The translations under genes were made by a program, and so were the position numbers. This document shows, piece by piece, positions 42,121 to 50,837 of a DNA stretch of 64,000 nt (positions are counted from its first letter, which is position 1; every line of letters starts with the position of its first letter). The notes under the pieces are model-generated. The model was not told the origin of the DNA. It saw only the letters and a list, made by a program, of their open reading frames with translations, and did no database searches. The DNA comes from Micromonospora sp. KC723 (GTDB lineage: Bacteria; Actinomycetota; Actinomycetes; Mycobacteriales; Micromonosporaceae): the NCBI RefSeq assembly GCF_004348595.1, contig NZ_SMKD01000001.1, positions 107,296 through 171,295 of the forward strand, given 5' to 3'.

Positions 42121-42193
42121 GATACGGACAGTGTTATTGCAGGTCGGCGCGTTTCCCGACCGTCGAGCGCCGACGCGACGGGCCGGGAGCGGT

Positions 42194-42199
42194 TACCTT
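42194..42199 (+). promoter_or_regulatory. -10 box, leaderless start at 42206
   Basis: TACCTT lies exactly six bases before the ATG. Confidence 0.55.
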
Positions 42200-42205
42200 G
42201 CGCTG

Positions 42206-43120
42206 ATGGACCTGGCGTACCTGCGGGCGCACCCGGAACACCTGCCCACCTTCCTGACCCATCAGCGGATCCGGGAGACGCCGGTCTCCGGCGGCGACAT
42301 CTGCGCCGCTTCCCGGCTGACCCTCGACGACGGGCACTCGGTCTTCGCCAAGACCTGGCTGGAGCGGGCCGACCGGCCGATGCCGGCGGGCTTCTTCGCC
42401 ACCGAGGCGGCCGGACTGCGCTGGCTGCGGGCGGCCGGCGCGGTCCCCGTGCCGGAGGTGGTGGTGGCGTTGCCGGAACTGCTGGCCCTGGACTGGATCG
42501 AGCCGGGTGAGCCCTCACCGGAGGCGGCCGAACGGTTCGGCCGGGAGTTGGCCGGGATGCACCGGGCCGGGGCGGCGACGTTCGGGGCGGAGTGGACCGG
42601 CTTCATCGGCGCGCTGCCGCAGGACAACACCCCCGACCGGGGCCCGTGGTCGGACTGGTTCGCCCGGCGGCGGCTCCTGCCCTACCTGCGCCGCTCGGTG
42701 GAGACCGGCGCGTTGGGCCCGGCGGAGGCCGCGCTGGTCGAGCGGGTCGTGGCGCGGATCGGCGAGTTCGGCGGGGACGAGCCGCCGGCCCGGGTCCACG
42801 GTGATCTCTGGCCCGGGAACCTGCTCTGGGGCGCCGACGACCGGGTGTGGCTGGTCGACCCGGCGGCACACGGCGGGCACCGGGAGACCGACCTGGCGGC
42901 CTTGGCGCTCTTCGGCGGCCCCCCGCACCACGAGCGGATCGTGGACGCCTACCGCGAGGCGTGGCCGCTGGCGGACGGCTGGCGGGAGCGGGTGCCGCTG
43001 CACCAACTCCATCTACTGCTGGTGCACACCGCCATGTTCGGGACGGCATACCGCGATGCGGTCACCCGGGCCGCCCGCGCGACGCTGGACGGGCGTGGGC
43101 GCGCTACCGTCGACAGGTGA
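42206..43120 (+). CDS. Fructosamine kinase family protein
   Basis: This 304-residue kinase-fold protein is related to fructosamine-3-kinase. It has SRLTLDDGHSVFAKTW with the ATP-binding lysine, FFATEAAGLRWLRAAGAVPVPEV, a catalytic ARVHGDLWPGNLLW and the metal motif WLVDPAAHGGHRETDLA. Members phosphorylate Amadori products on glycated proteins to trigger deglycation. It overlaps moaA by four bases (GTGA); no functional link to molybdenum is known. Confidence 0.9.
   Translation: MDLAYLRAHPEHLPTFLTHQRIRETPVSGGDICAASRLTLDDGHSVFAKTWLERADRPMPAGFFATEAAGLRWLRAAGAVPVPEVVVALPELLALDWIEPGEPSPEAAERFGRELAGMHRAGAATFGAEWTGFIGALPQDNTPDRGPWSDWFARRRLLPYLRRSVETGALGPAEAALVERVVARIGEFGGDEPPARVHGDLWPGNLLWGADDRVWLVDPAAHGGHRETDLAALALFGGPPHHERIVDAYREAWPLADGWRERVPLHQLHLLLVHTAMFGTAYRDAVTRAARATLDGRGRATVDR
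43105..43110 (+). promoter_or_regulatory. Internal -10 box before moaA
   Basis: TACCGT lies exactly six bases before the moaA GTG, inside the preceding gene. moaA may have its own leaderless transcript in addition to coupling. Confidence 0.45.
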
Positions 43121-44130
43121 CCGCCGCTCCGACGACCGACGGCGTCCTCGTCGACCGGTACGGCCGTGTCGCCCGGGACCTGCGCGTCTCGTTGACCGAC
43201 AAGTGCAACCTGCGCTGCACCTACTGCATGCCCGCCGAAGGGCTGCCGTGGCTGGCCGGGCCGCAACTGCTCACCCCCGCCGAGATCGTCCGGCTGGTCC
43301 GGGTGGCGGTGGAACGGCTCGGCGTGACCGAGGTGCGCTTCACCGGCGGTGAGCCGCTGATCCGCCCCGGGCTGACCGGCATCGTCGCGGAGGTGACGTC
43401 GCTCACCCCCCGCCCTCGGGTCTCGCTCACCACCAACGGCATCGGCCTGCACCGGCTCGCGCCCGCCCTGCGCGAGGCCGGGCTGGACCGGGTGAACGTG
43501 TCGTTGGACACCCTGGACCGGGAGAGGTTCACCGCGCTGACCCGGCGGGACCGGCTGGCCGACGTGCTCGCCGGGCTGGCCGGCGCGGCCGGGGCCGGCC
43601 TGACCCCCGTCAAGATCAACTCAGTGCTGATGCGCGGGGTCAACGACGACGAGGCCCCGGCGCTGCTGCGATTCGCCCTCGACCACGGTTACGAGCTGCG
43701 GTTCATCGAGCAGATGCCGCTGGACGCCCAGCACGGTTGGGACCGCGCGACCATGGTCACCGCGCACGAGATCCTCGGCGCGCTGGGGCAGGAGTTCACC
43801 CTCACCCCGGACCCGGCCGGGCGCGGTGGCGCCCCCGCCGAGACCTGGCTGGTCGACGGCGGCCCGGCCCGGGTGGGCGTGATCGCCACGGTCACCCGCC
43901 CCTTCTGCGGGGACTGTGACCGGACCCGGCTCACCGCCGACGGTCAGGTCCGCAACTGCCTGTTCGCCACGGAGGAGTCCGACCTGCGCGGCGCGCTGCG
44001 CGCCGGGGCGGACGACGCCGAACTGGCCCGGCGTTGGCAGGCCGCCATGCGGGTCAAGCGGGCCGGGCACGGCATCGACGACCCCACCTTCCTGCAACCG
44101 TCCCGGCCCATGTCGGCGATCGGAGGCTGA
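43117..44130 (+). CDS. moaA: GTP 3',8-cyclase
   Basis: This 337-residue radical SAM enzyme performs the first step of molybdopterin synthesis. The N-terminal cluster motif is CNLRCTYC (about 30-37), and the C-terminal cluster cysteines lie in FCGDCDRTRLTADGQVRNCLF (two cysteines, then a third). GEPLIRPG and the terminal IGG, which enters the active site, are intact. moaD follows three bases later. moaC, moaE, moeA and mogA are 12-15 kb downstream on the other strand. Confidence 0.96.
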   Translation: MTAAPTTDGVLVDRYGRVARDLRVSLTDKCNLRCTYCMPAEGLPWLAGPQLLTPAEIVRLVRVAVERLGVTEVRFTGGEPLIRPGLTGIVAEVTSLTPRPRVSLTTNGIGLHRLAPALREAGLDRVNVSLDTLDRERFTALTRRDRLADVLAGLAGAAGAGLTPVKINSVLMRGVNDDEAPALLRFALDHGYELRFIEQMPLDAQHGWDRATMVTAHEILGALGQEFTLTPDPAGRGGAPAETWLVDGGPARVGVIATVTRPFCGDCDRTRLTADGQVRNCLFATEESDLRGALRAGADDAELARRWQAAMRVKRAGHGIDDPTFLQPSRPMSAIGG

Positions 44131-44133
44131 GCG

Positions 44134-44379
44134 GTGCAGGTAACCGTCCGCTACTTCGCCGGAGCCCGGGCCGCCGCCGGACGTACCGAGGAGAACCTGC
44201 CCGCGGGCCGGTCGTTGGACGAACTCGTCGGTGAGCTCGGCGACCGCCACGGCCAGCGGATGGCGGCCGTGCTGGCGGCGGCGAGTTTTCTGGTCGACGG
44301 CGTGGTCTGTCATGATCGGCAGACGCCGCTGTCGGCCGGGTCCACGATCGACGTGCTGCCGCCCTTCGCGGGCGGCTGA
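44134..44379 (+). CDS. moaD: MoaD/ThiS-family sulfur carrier
   Basis: This 81-residue ubiquitin-like protein has VTVRYFAGARAAAGR at the start and ends PPFAGG; the Gly-Gly tail is thiocarboxylated. It is the small subunit of molybdopterin synthase. The large subunit MoaE is encoded at 55930-56361. GTG 44134 follows moaA by three bases. The adenylating enzyme MoeB is not in the window. Confidence 0.93.
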   Translation: MQVTVRYFAGARAAAGRTEENLPAGRSLDELVGELGDRHGQRMAAVLAAASFLVDGVVCHDRQTPLSAGSTIDVLPPFAGG

Positions 44380-44391
44380 GAAGGGGCTGGC

Positions 44392-45639
44392 ATGCTGGCA
44401 ACCGTGGCCTTCGTGGCCACCCTCACGCTGATCACCGGCCTGATCCATTTCTACCTGTGGAAGCGGCTGGTCAAGGACACCACCCGGCCGGGCCGGTGGC
44501 GCAGGGCCGGCAGCCTCGTCGCGCTCGTCCTCGCCCTGCTCGTACCGATCACGATGATCACGACCCGGCTCCTCGGGACGTCCTGGCTGGCCTGGCCGGG
44601 CTACCTCTGGCTCGCGGTGATGTTCTACCTGCTGGTCGTCCTGCTGGTGCTGGAGGTGCCGATGGCGGCGGCGAAGCTGGTGCTGCGCCGCCGGACGGCG
44701 GTCGACGCGCCGCCCGCCGCCGCACCGACGCCGGTGTTGGTCGGGGCTGCCGGTTCCGCCGACCCGCCGGCCACCGTCACCGTGGACCAGCCGGACCACG
44801 ACAAGGCCCGCCGGTTGCTGCTCGCCCGGGGTGCGGCGATCTTCGTGGGTCTCACCGCCACGGGCATCACCGGGTACGGCGTCCGCACCGCCATGGGTCC
44901 GCCGCAACTGGACCGGGTGCAGATCCCCCTGGGCAAGCTGCCCCGGAGCATGGACGGGCTGCGCATCGCCACCGTCGCCGACATCCACCTCGGGCCGCTG
45001 CGCGGCCGGGAACACACCGAGCGGATCGTCGCGATGATCAACCGGCTCGACGCCGACCTCGTCGCGGTCGTCGGTGACCTCGTCGACGGCTCGGTCGCCG
45101 AACTGGGCGAGGCCGCCGCGCCGCTGCGGGACCTCCGCTCCCGGTACGGCAGCTTCTTCGTCACCGGCAACCACGAGTACTACTCCGGAGTCGAGGAGTG
45201 GGTACGGGAGGTGGACCGGCTCGGCCTGCGGGTGCTCCAGAACGAACGCCAGGAGATCCGGGCCCGGGGCGGCGTGCTCGACCTGGCCGGCGTCAACGAC
45301 GTCACCGCCGCCGGCACCGGCCTGGCCGCGCCCGCGGACTACGCCGCCGCGCTCGCCGACCGGGACACCAGCCGGCCGGTGGTGCTGCTCGCCCACCAGC
45401 CGGTGGCCGCGCGCGAGGCGGCGAAGTTCGGGGTCGACCTCCAGCTCTCCGGGCACACCCACGGCGGCCAGATGGCCCCCTTCAACCTGGCCGTACGGCT
45501 CCAGCAGCCGGTGGTCTCCGGGTTGGGCGAGGTGGACGGCACCAAGGTCTACGTCACCAACGGCGCCGGATTCTGGGGCCCACCGGTCCGCGTCGGCGCC
45601 CCGCCGCAGGTGACCCTGGTCGAGCTGCGTGCCCCATAG
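44392..45639 (+). CDS. Membrane-anchored metallophosphoesterase
   Basis: This 415-residue protein has three N-terminal helices (about 1-22, 38-60 and 66-90), a linker, then another hydrophobic stretch (about 142-160). A calcineurin-like phosphoesterase domain follows, with ATVADIHLGPL, VVGDLVDG, FFVTGNHEYY, VVLLAHQP and SGHTHGGQM. All metal ligands are present. It resembles YkuE-type enzymes that act at the membrane on nucleotide-lipids or other phosphodiesters. It follows moaD by 12 bases and may be read through with it, though no metabolic link is evident. Confidence 0.88.
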   Translation: MLATVAFVATLTLITGLIHFYLWKRLVKDTTRPGRWRRAGSLVALVLALLVPITMITTRLLGTSWLAWPGYLWLAVMFYLLVVLLVLEVPMAAAKLVLRRRTAVDAPPAAAPTPVLVGAAGSADPPATVTVDQPDHDKARRLLLARGAAIFVGLTATGITGYGVRTAMGPPQLDRVQIPLGKLPRSMDGLRIATVADIHLGPLRGREHTERIVAMINRLDADLVAVVGDLVDGSVAELGEAAAPLRDLRSRYGSFFVTGNHEYYSGVEEWVREVDRLGLRVLQNERQEIRARGGVLDLAGVNDVTAAGTGLAAPADYAAALADRDTSRPVVLLAHQPVAAREAAKFGVDLQLSGHTHGGQMAPFNLAVRLQQPVVSGLGEVDGTKVYVTNGAGFWGPPVRVGAPPQVTLVELRAP

Positions 45640-45733
45640 CGCGCCCAGGGCGCGCAGTCCAGCACCGGATTGCTCAGGTCACGCGTACGCGTGGCGGCGG
45701 GCGGGCAGTGGACCACTCGTGACAGGATGCGGC

Positions 45734-48700
45734 GTGCCTCCGTTCAGCGCCGCACCCCCCGGTGGCCTCCCGCCGTTCGTCGCGGACCTGCACATCCACT
45801 CGAAGTACTCGCGCGCGTGCAGCCGCGACCTCACCCTGCCGAACCTCGGCTGGTGGGCCCGGCGCAAGGGCATCGGGGTGCTCGGCACCGGGGACTTCAC
45901 CCATCCCGCCTGGTACGACCACCTTCGGGAGACCCTGCGTCCCGCCGAGCCCGGCCTGTACCGGCTCGACGCCGAGGCGGAGCGGGACATCGCCCGCCGC
46001 CTGCCACCGAGACTGGCGAGCACGGCCGAGGCGGACCCGGTCCGGTTCATGCTCAGCGTGGAGATCTCCACGATCTACAAACGGGACGACCGGACCCGCA
46101 AGGTGCACCACCTGATCTACCTGCCGGACCTGGACGCGGTGGGGCGGTTCAACGCGGCGCTGGGCCGGATCGGCAACCTCGGCTCGGACGGCCGGCCGAT
46201 CCTCGGCCTGGACTCCCGGGACCTGCTGGAGATCACCCTGGAGGCCAGCGGCGACGGCTACCTGGTGCCCGCGCACATCTGGACGCCCTGGTTCTCGGCG
46301 CTGGGCTCGAAGTCCGGCTTCGACGCGATCGCCGACTGCTACGCCGACCTCGCCGAGCACGTCTTCGCGGTGGAGACCGGCCTCTCCTCGGATCCCGAGA
46401 TGAACTGGCGGGTCGGCAGCCTGGACGGCTACCGGCTGGTGTCCAACTCGGACGCGCACTCGCCGCCCGCGCTGGCCCGGGAGGCGACCGTCTTCTCCTC
46501 CGCCCGGGACTACTTCGCCATCCGGGAGGCGCTGCGCACCGGTGACGGGCTGGCGGGGACGATCGAGTTCTTCCCCGAGGAGGGGAAGTACCACGCCGAC
46601 GGGCACCGCCTCTGTCGGGTCAACTGGTCACCGGAGCGCACCCGCGAGGCCGGCGGACGCTGCCCGGAGTGCGGCAAACCGCTGACCGTGGGCGTGCTGA
46701 GCCGGGTGGAGGAGTTGGCCGACCGGCCGGCGGGACACCGGCCGGCACAAGCCCGCGAGGTGACCCACCTGGTGCCGCTGGCCGAGATCCTCGGCGAGAT
46801 CAACAGGGTGGGCGCCCGGTCGAAGAAGGTCGAGGGGAAGCTCAACGAGCTGGTCGCCGCGCTCGGCCCGGAACTGGAGATCCTCACCCGTACCCCGCTG
46901 GAGGAGATCGGCCGGGTCGGCGGCGAACTGCTCGCCGAGGGAGTCGGGCGGCTGCGGCGCGGCGACGTCCGCCGGGTGCCCGGCTACGACGGCGAGTACG
47001 GCGTGATCACGCTGTTCGACCCCGCCGAGGTGGGTGCGGGCGGTACGCCGACGACCCAGGACACCCTCTTCGACGTACCGGTGCCGGCGCAGCGCACCCC
47101 CGTGGAGCCGGCGCCGAAGGCCAGGCGGCCGGCGGCGGCGAAGGCCGAGCCGAAGCGGAAGGCCGCGCCGCCCCCGCCGCCGATCGCGCCGTCGCCCTCG
47201 CCGCACGAGCCGTTCGAGCCGATGCTGGCCGGCATGGAGGAGGTCGGCACCGGATTGCTGGACCGGCTGGACGCCATGCAGCGGGTGGCCGCCTCCGCGC
47301 CGGGCGGGCCGCTGTTGATCGTGGCCGGGCCGGGCACCGGCAAGACCCGGACGCTGACCCACCGGATCGCGTACCTCTGCGCCGAGCTGAACGTCTTCCC
47401 GGAGCAGTGCCTGGCGATCACCTTCACCCGGCGGGCCGCCGAGGAGCTACGGCAGCGCCTCGACAGCCTGCTCGGTCCGGTGGCCGAGGACGTCACCGTC
47501 GGCACCTTCCACTCGCTCGGGTTGACCATCCTGCGCGAGAACGCGGCGGCGGCCGGGCTACCGGCCGACTTCCGGATCGCCGACGACGCGGACCGGGCCG
47601 CCGCCCGCGCGGAAGCCGGCGACGACGACGCCCGGTACACGGCCCTGTTGCGCAAGCGGGATCTGGTCGACCTGGACGAGCTGCTCACCCTGCCGGTCGC
47701 GCTGCTCGGCGGCGACCGGAAGCTGGTCCGGGACTACCGCGAACGCTGGCGGTGGATCTTCGTGGACGAGTACCAGGACGTCGACGCGGTCCAGTACGAC
47801 CTGCTGCGCCTACTCAGCCCCGCCGACGGCAACCTCTGCGCGATCGGCGACCCGGACCAGGCGATCTACTCGTTCCGGGGTGCCGACGTCGGCTACTTCC
47901 TGCGCTTCTCGCAGGACTTCACCGACGCCCGGCTGGTCCGGCTCAACCGCAACTACCGTTCCTCCGCGCCGATCCTGGCCGCCGCGGTGCAGGCGATCGC
48001 GCCGTCGTCGCTGGTCCGGGGCCGCAGGCTCGACCCGGCCCGGCTCGACCCCGAGGCCCCGCTGGTCGGCCGCTACCCGGCGGCCTCCGTCGCCGACGAG
48101 GCCGACTTCGTGGTACGCACCATCGACGAGCTGGTCGGCGGGCTGTCCCACCGGTCACTGGACTCGGGACGGATCGACGGCCGGTCCACCTCGCTGTCGT
48201 TCTCCGACATCGCGGTGCTCTACCGCACCGACTCGCAGGCCGCCCCGATCGTGGACGCCCTGGCCCGGGCGAACATCCCGGTGCAGAAGCGCTCGCACGA
48301 CCGGCTGCGGGACCGGCCGGGCGTGCCGGCGATCGCCCGCGAGCTGCGGCACGCCGGGCTCGACGGCGCGTTGGTCGCCCGGGTCCGCCTCGCCGGCCAG
48401 GTGCTCGCCGAGCGTTTCGCCATCCCCACCCTGGACGGCTCCCACGCGGTACGCCCCGAGGACGTCCGGGTGGCGGTGGACCTGCTCACCCCGCTGGCCC
48501 GGCGCTGCGGCGACGACCTGGAGCTGTTCCTGTCCCAGCTGGCCACCGGCGCGGAGGTGGACGCCCTCGACCCCCGCGCCGAGGCGGTCACCCTGCTCAC
48601 CCTGCACGCGGCGAAGGGCCTGGAGTTTCCGGTGGTGTTCCTGGTCGGGGCGGAGGACGGGCTGCTACCGCTGCGCTGGCCGGGCAGCGAACCGGACGAC

Positions 48701-48916
48701 GACGCGGTCGCCGAGGAGCGGCGGCTCTTCTTCGTCGGGTTGACCCGGGCCCAGGACCGCCTCTATGTCAGTCACGCCGCCCGCCGGGTGCGGCACGGCG
48801 CGGAACGCGAGTGCCGGCCGTCGCCGTTCCTCGACGTGATCGACCCGGGCCTCTTCGAACGGTTCGGGGAGGCGGAGCCGCGCCGGCCCAGGGACCGCCA
48901 ACTGCGCCTGATCTGA
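45734..48916 (+). CDS. Endonuclease Q-like PHP domain fused to UvrD-type helicase
   Basis: This is a 1060-residue fusion. Residues 1-450 resemble endonuclease Q: ADLHIHSKYSRACSRDLTLPNL, GIGVLGTGDFTHP, MLSVEIS, HLIYLPDLD, SNSDAHSP, a four-cysteine zinc module (about 293-312, with CPECGKPLTVGVLSRVEELADR) and a helical segment. A Pro/Lys linker (about 455-500) leads to an SF1A helicase. Its motifs are I GPGTGKT (about 531), Ia AITFTRRAAEEL, II FVDEYQD, III GDPDQAIYSFRGA, IV RNYRSS, V LHAAKGLEFPVVFL and VI VGLTRAQDRLYV. EndoQ nicks 5' of deaminated bases; the helicase may then unwind from the nick. GTG 45734 is chosen behind AGGAT; longer starts overlap the previous gene. Confidence 0.88.
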   Translation: MPPFSAAPPGGLPPFVADLHIHSKYSRACSRDLTLPNLGWWARRKGIGVLGTGDFTHPAWYDHLRETLRPAEPGLYRLDAEAERDIARRLPPRLASTAEADPVRFMLSVEISTIYKRDDRTRKVHHLIYLPDLDAVGRFNAALGRIGNLGSDGRPILGLDSRDLLEITLEASGDGYLVPAHIWTPWFSALGSKSGFDAIADCYADLAEHVFAVETGLSSDPEMNWRVGSLDGYRLVSNSDAHSPPALAREATVFSSARDYFAIREALRTGDGLAGTIEFFPEEGKYHADGHRLCRVNWSPERTREAGGRCPECGKPLTVGVLSRVEELADRPAGHRPAQAREVTHLVPLAEILGEINRVGARSKKVEGKLNELVAALGPELEILTRTPLEEIGRVGGELLAEGVGRLRRGDVRRVPGYDGEYGVITLFDPAEVGAGGTPTTQDTLFDVPVPAQRTPVEPAPKARRPAAAKAEPKRKAAPPPPPIAPSPSPHEPFEPMLAGMEEVGTGLLDRLDAMQRVAASAPGGPLLIVAGPGTGKTRTLTHRIAYLCAELNVFPEQCLAITFTRRAAEELRQRLDSLLGPVAEDVTVGTFHSLGLTILRENAAAAGLPADFRIADDADRAAARAEAGDDDARYTALLRKRDLVDLDELLTLPVALLGGDRKLVRDYRERWRWIFVDEYQDVDAVQYDLLRLLSPADGNLCAIGDPDQAIYSFRGADVGYFLRFSQDFTDARLVRLNRNYRSSAPILAAAVQAIAPSSLVRGRRLDPARLDPEAPLVGRYPAASVADEADFVVRTIDELVGGLSHRSLDSGRIDGRSTSLSFSDIAVLYRTDSQAAPIVDALARANIPVQKRSHDRLRDRPGVPAIARELRHAGLDGALVARVRLAGQVLAERFAIPTLDGSHAVRPEDVRVAVDLLTPLARRCGDDLELFLSQLATGAEVDALDPRAEAVTLLTLHAAKGLEFPVVFLVGAEDGLLPLRWPGSEPDDDAVAEERRLFFVGLTRAQDRLYVSHAARRVRHGAERECRPSPFLDVIDPGLFERFGEAEPRRPRDRQLRLI

Positions 48917-49067
48917 GCCCACGACCCGCCCGCACCACACGATCGAGCCTGACCACCCCACCCGCACCCGACCCGGATGGTGGAAGTGGGGCCGGCCCTG
49001 GGCCCCGCGTGTCGGCGCAAACGGAGTCGACCAGGCAGGCGGGCGGCGCGGGGCGGGCGAGTGACGG

Positions 49068-49823
49068 TCAGGTGAGCAGCACGGCGAGCCAGGCGCCGGC
49101 GAGCAGCGCCGGGCCGAACGGGAGGGCGGTGTCCCGGCGAACCCGGCGGGCGGCCAGCAGACCGAGCACCACCACTCCGTTGAGCAGGTGCGGCAGCAGC
49201 AGGCCGAGCCCGAGGGCCCGCCAGCCGAGCCAGCCGAGCGGCAGCCCGAGGACGGCGGCGAGCTTCACGTCGCCGTAACCGAGTCGCGAGCCGGGCAGGA
49301 GGGCCAGCAGCGCGTACCCGGTGAAGGAGAGCACCGCCCCGGCGAGCGCGGCCCACAGCCGGACCGGCGTCCCGGTGGCCACCGCGGCGGCCACCAGGCC
49401 GGCGCCGCCGGCCAGGGCGGTGGCCGCGACCAGCGGGTCGGGCAGACGCAGGCAGGCGAGATCGGCCCGGGCCAGCACCAGCCCACCGCCGGCCACCAGC
49501 AGGTACCCGGGCAGGGCGGGCTCGGGGCCACGCACGGCGGCCAGCCCACCGAATACCACCGCCCCGACGGCACCCAGCACCGCACCCGCCCGGATCCGTC
49601 CCGTAGATCGGCCGGCGCGGCCGGCCATCAGGCCCGCCGCAGCCGATGGCGGCGGCCGGTCGGCGCAGCCGGGCGAATCACCCGAACCGGCAGCAAGCAG
49701 GCCCGGCGTGATCGGTGGGCCCGAGCCGGGAAAGCGCCGGGCGAGCACCGGTATGGCCCGGTCGGACAGCACACCGGCGAGAGCGCCGAGCAGCGCGGCG
49801 GCGGTCACCAGGCCGACGGACAC
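49068..49823 (-). CDS. Prepilin peptidase, A24 family
   Basis: This 251-residue membrane protein has about seven helices. Two aspartates needed for peptidase activity are present: one in LARADLACLRLPDPL and one in GYGDVKLAAVLGLPLGWLGW. The N-terminal methylase/cysteine domain of full PilD is missing, as is usual in actinomycetes. A Pro/Gly/Ala-rich loop (about 30-70) is inserted after the first helix. It would process type IV-like or Tad prepilins, none of which is encoded here. Confidence 0.88.
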   Translation of the reverse strand: MSVGLVTAAALLGALAGVLSDRAIPVLARRFPGSGPPITPGLLAAGSGDSPGCADRPPPSAAAGLMAGRAGRSTGRIRAGAVLGAVGAVVFGGLAAVRGPEPALPGYLLVAGGGLVLARADLACLRLPDPLVAATALAGGAGLVAAAVATGTPVRLWAALAGAVLSFTGYALLALLPGSRLGYGDVKLAAVLGLPLGWLGWRALGLGLLLPHLLNGVVVLGLLAARRVRRDTALPFGPALLAGAWLAVLLT

Positions 49824-49834
49824 GGGTCGGGACG

Positions 49835-50812
49835 TTACCGGCGCGCGAACTTCCCCGCCGCCCCGGCGACCTTCCCGGACGGTTGCCGGGGACGCTCACT
49901 GCCTACCACCAGCGCCACCCCCGCCACGATCACCACGCCGCCGGCCAGCACCTGCGCGGTGACCGGCTCGGCGACCAACAGCGCGCCGAGCGCGACCGCC
50001 ACCACGGGGTTCACGTAGGCGTACGTGGCGACCAGCGAGATCGGCGCGTGGTGCAGCAACCAGACGTACGCGGTGAAGGCGACCAGCGAGCCGGCGACCG
50101 TCAGGTACGCCAGCGCGGCCCATGACCGGCCGGTCACGTCGCCCGGCGAGAAGCCGCGCAGCTCGTTTCGGGCCAGAGCGAGCCCGGCCAGCGCGGCGGC
50201 CCCCGCGACCATCTCGTACACGGTGGCGGCGAAGGGGTCGGTGGGCATCCGCAGTCGCCCGGAGAGGAACGAGCCGACCGACCAGCAGACCGTTCCCGCG
50301 ACCACGATGAGCGCCCCGGCCAGCGGCACCGCTGCCGTGTCGTCGGTGGGAAGCACCAGCAGCACCAGGCCGAGGAAACCGACGGTCACCCCGACGATGG
50401 TCCATGCGCGGGGCCGGTCGCCGGTGGCCGTACGAAGCAGCGCCACGAGCAGCGGGACGGTGGCGACCAGCAGGGCCGCGATGCCCGACGGCACGGCTGT
50501 CGCGGGCGGACCGGACTCGGCGAGCACCACCAGCCCGTTACCGCCCGCCAGCAGCAGCACGCCGACCAGCGCGGCCGAGCCGAGCTGCCGGCGATCCACC
50601 CTCAACGCCCCCGGTCCCCGGCGCAGCCGCAGGACGGCGGCGAGCACCAGCGCCGCCACGGCGAAGCGGAGGGCGGCCGAGGTGAATGGCGGCCACGACT
50701 CCACGGCGATCCGGATGCCGAGGTAGGTGGAACCCCAGAGGACGTAGACCAGCGCCAGCGCGGTCCAGACCAGAGCTGGTCCGGTCGTCGTACGTGAGAG
50801 AGATGAGCCCAT
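49835..50812 (-). CDS. EamA family (drug/metabolite) transporter
   Basis: This 325-residue protein has ten predicted membrane helices in two EamA repeats. Motifs are LVYVLWGSTYLGIRIAVESWPPFTSAALRF at the start and VAFTAYVWLLHHAPISLVATYAYVNPVVAVALGALLVAEPV in repeat two (each longer than shown motifs elsewhere). It resembles the YedA/RhaT-like exporters of metabolites or amino acids. It ends 11 bases from the prepilin peptidase start and is probably co-transcribed with it. The basic C-terminus has RPRQPSGKVAGAAGKFARR. Confidence 0.92.
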   Translation of the reverse strand: MGSSLSRTTTGPALVWTALALVYVLWGSTYLGIRIAVESWPPFTSAALRFAVAALVLAAVLRLRRGPGALRVDRRQLGSAALVGVLLLAGGNGLVVLAESGPPATAVPSGIAALLVATVPLLVALLRTATGDRPRAWTIVGVTVGFLGLVLLVLPTDDTAAVPLAGALIVVAGTVCWSVGSFLSGRLRMPTDPFAATVYEMVAGAAALAGLALARNELRGFSPGDVTGRSWAALAYLTVAGSLVAFTAYVWLLHHAPISLVATYAYVNPVVAVALGALLVAEPVTAQVLAGGVVIVAGVALVVGSERPRQPSGKVAGAAGKFARR

Positions 50813-50825
50813 CGGTGGGCCACGC

Positions 50826-50831
50826 TACGGT
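50826..50831 (+). promoter_or_regulatory. -10 box, leaderless start at 50838
   Basis: TACGGT lies exactly six bases before the GTG. Confidence 0.55.
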
Positions 50832-50837
50832 GACCAG

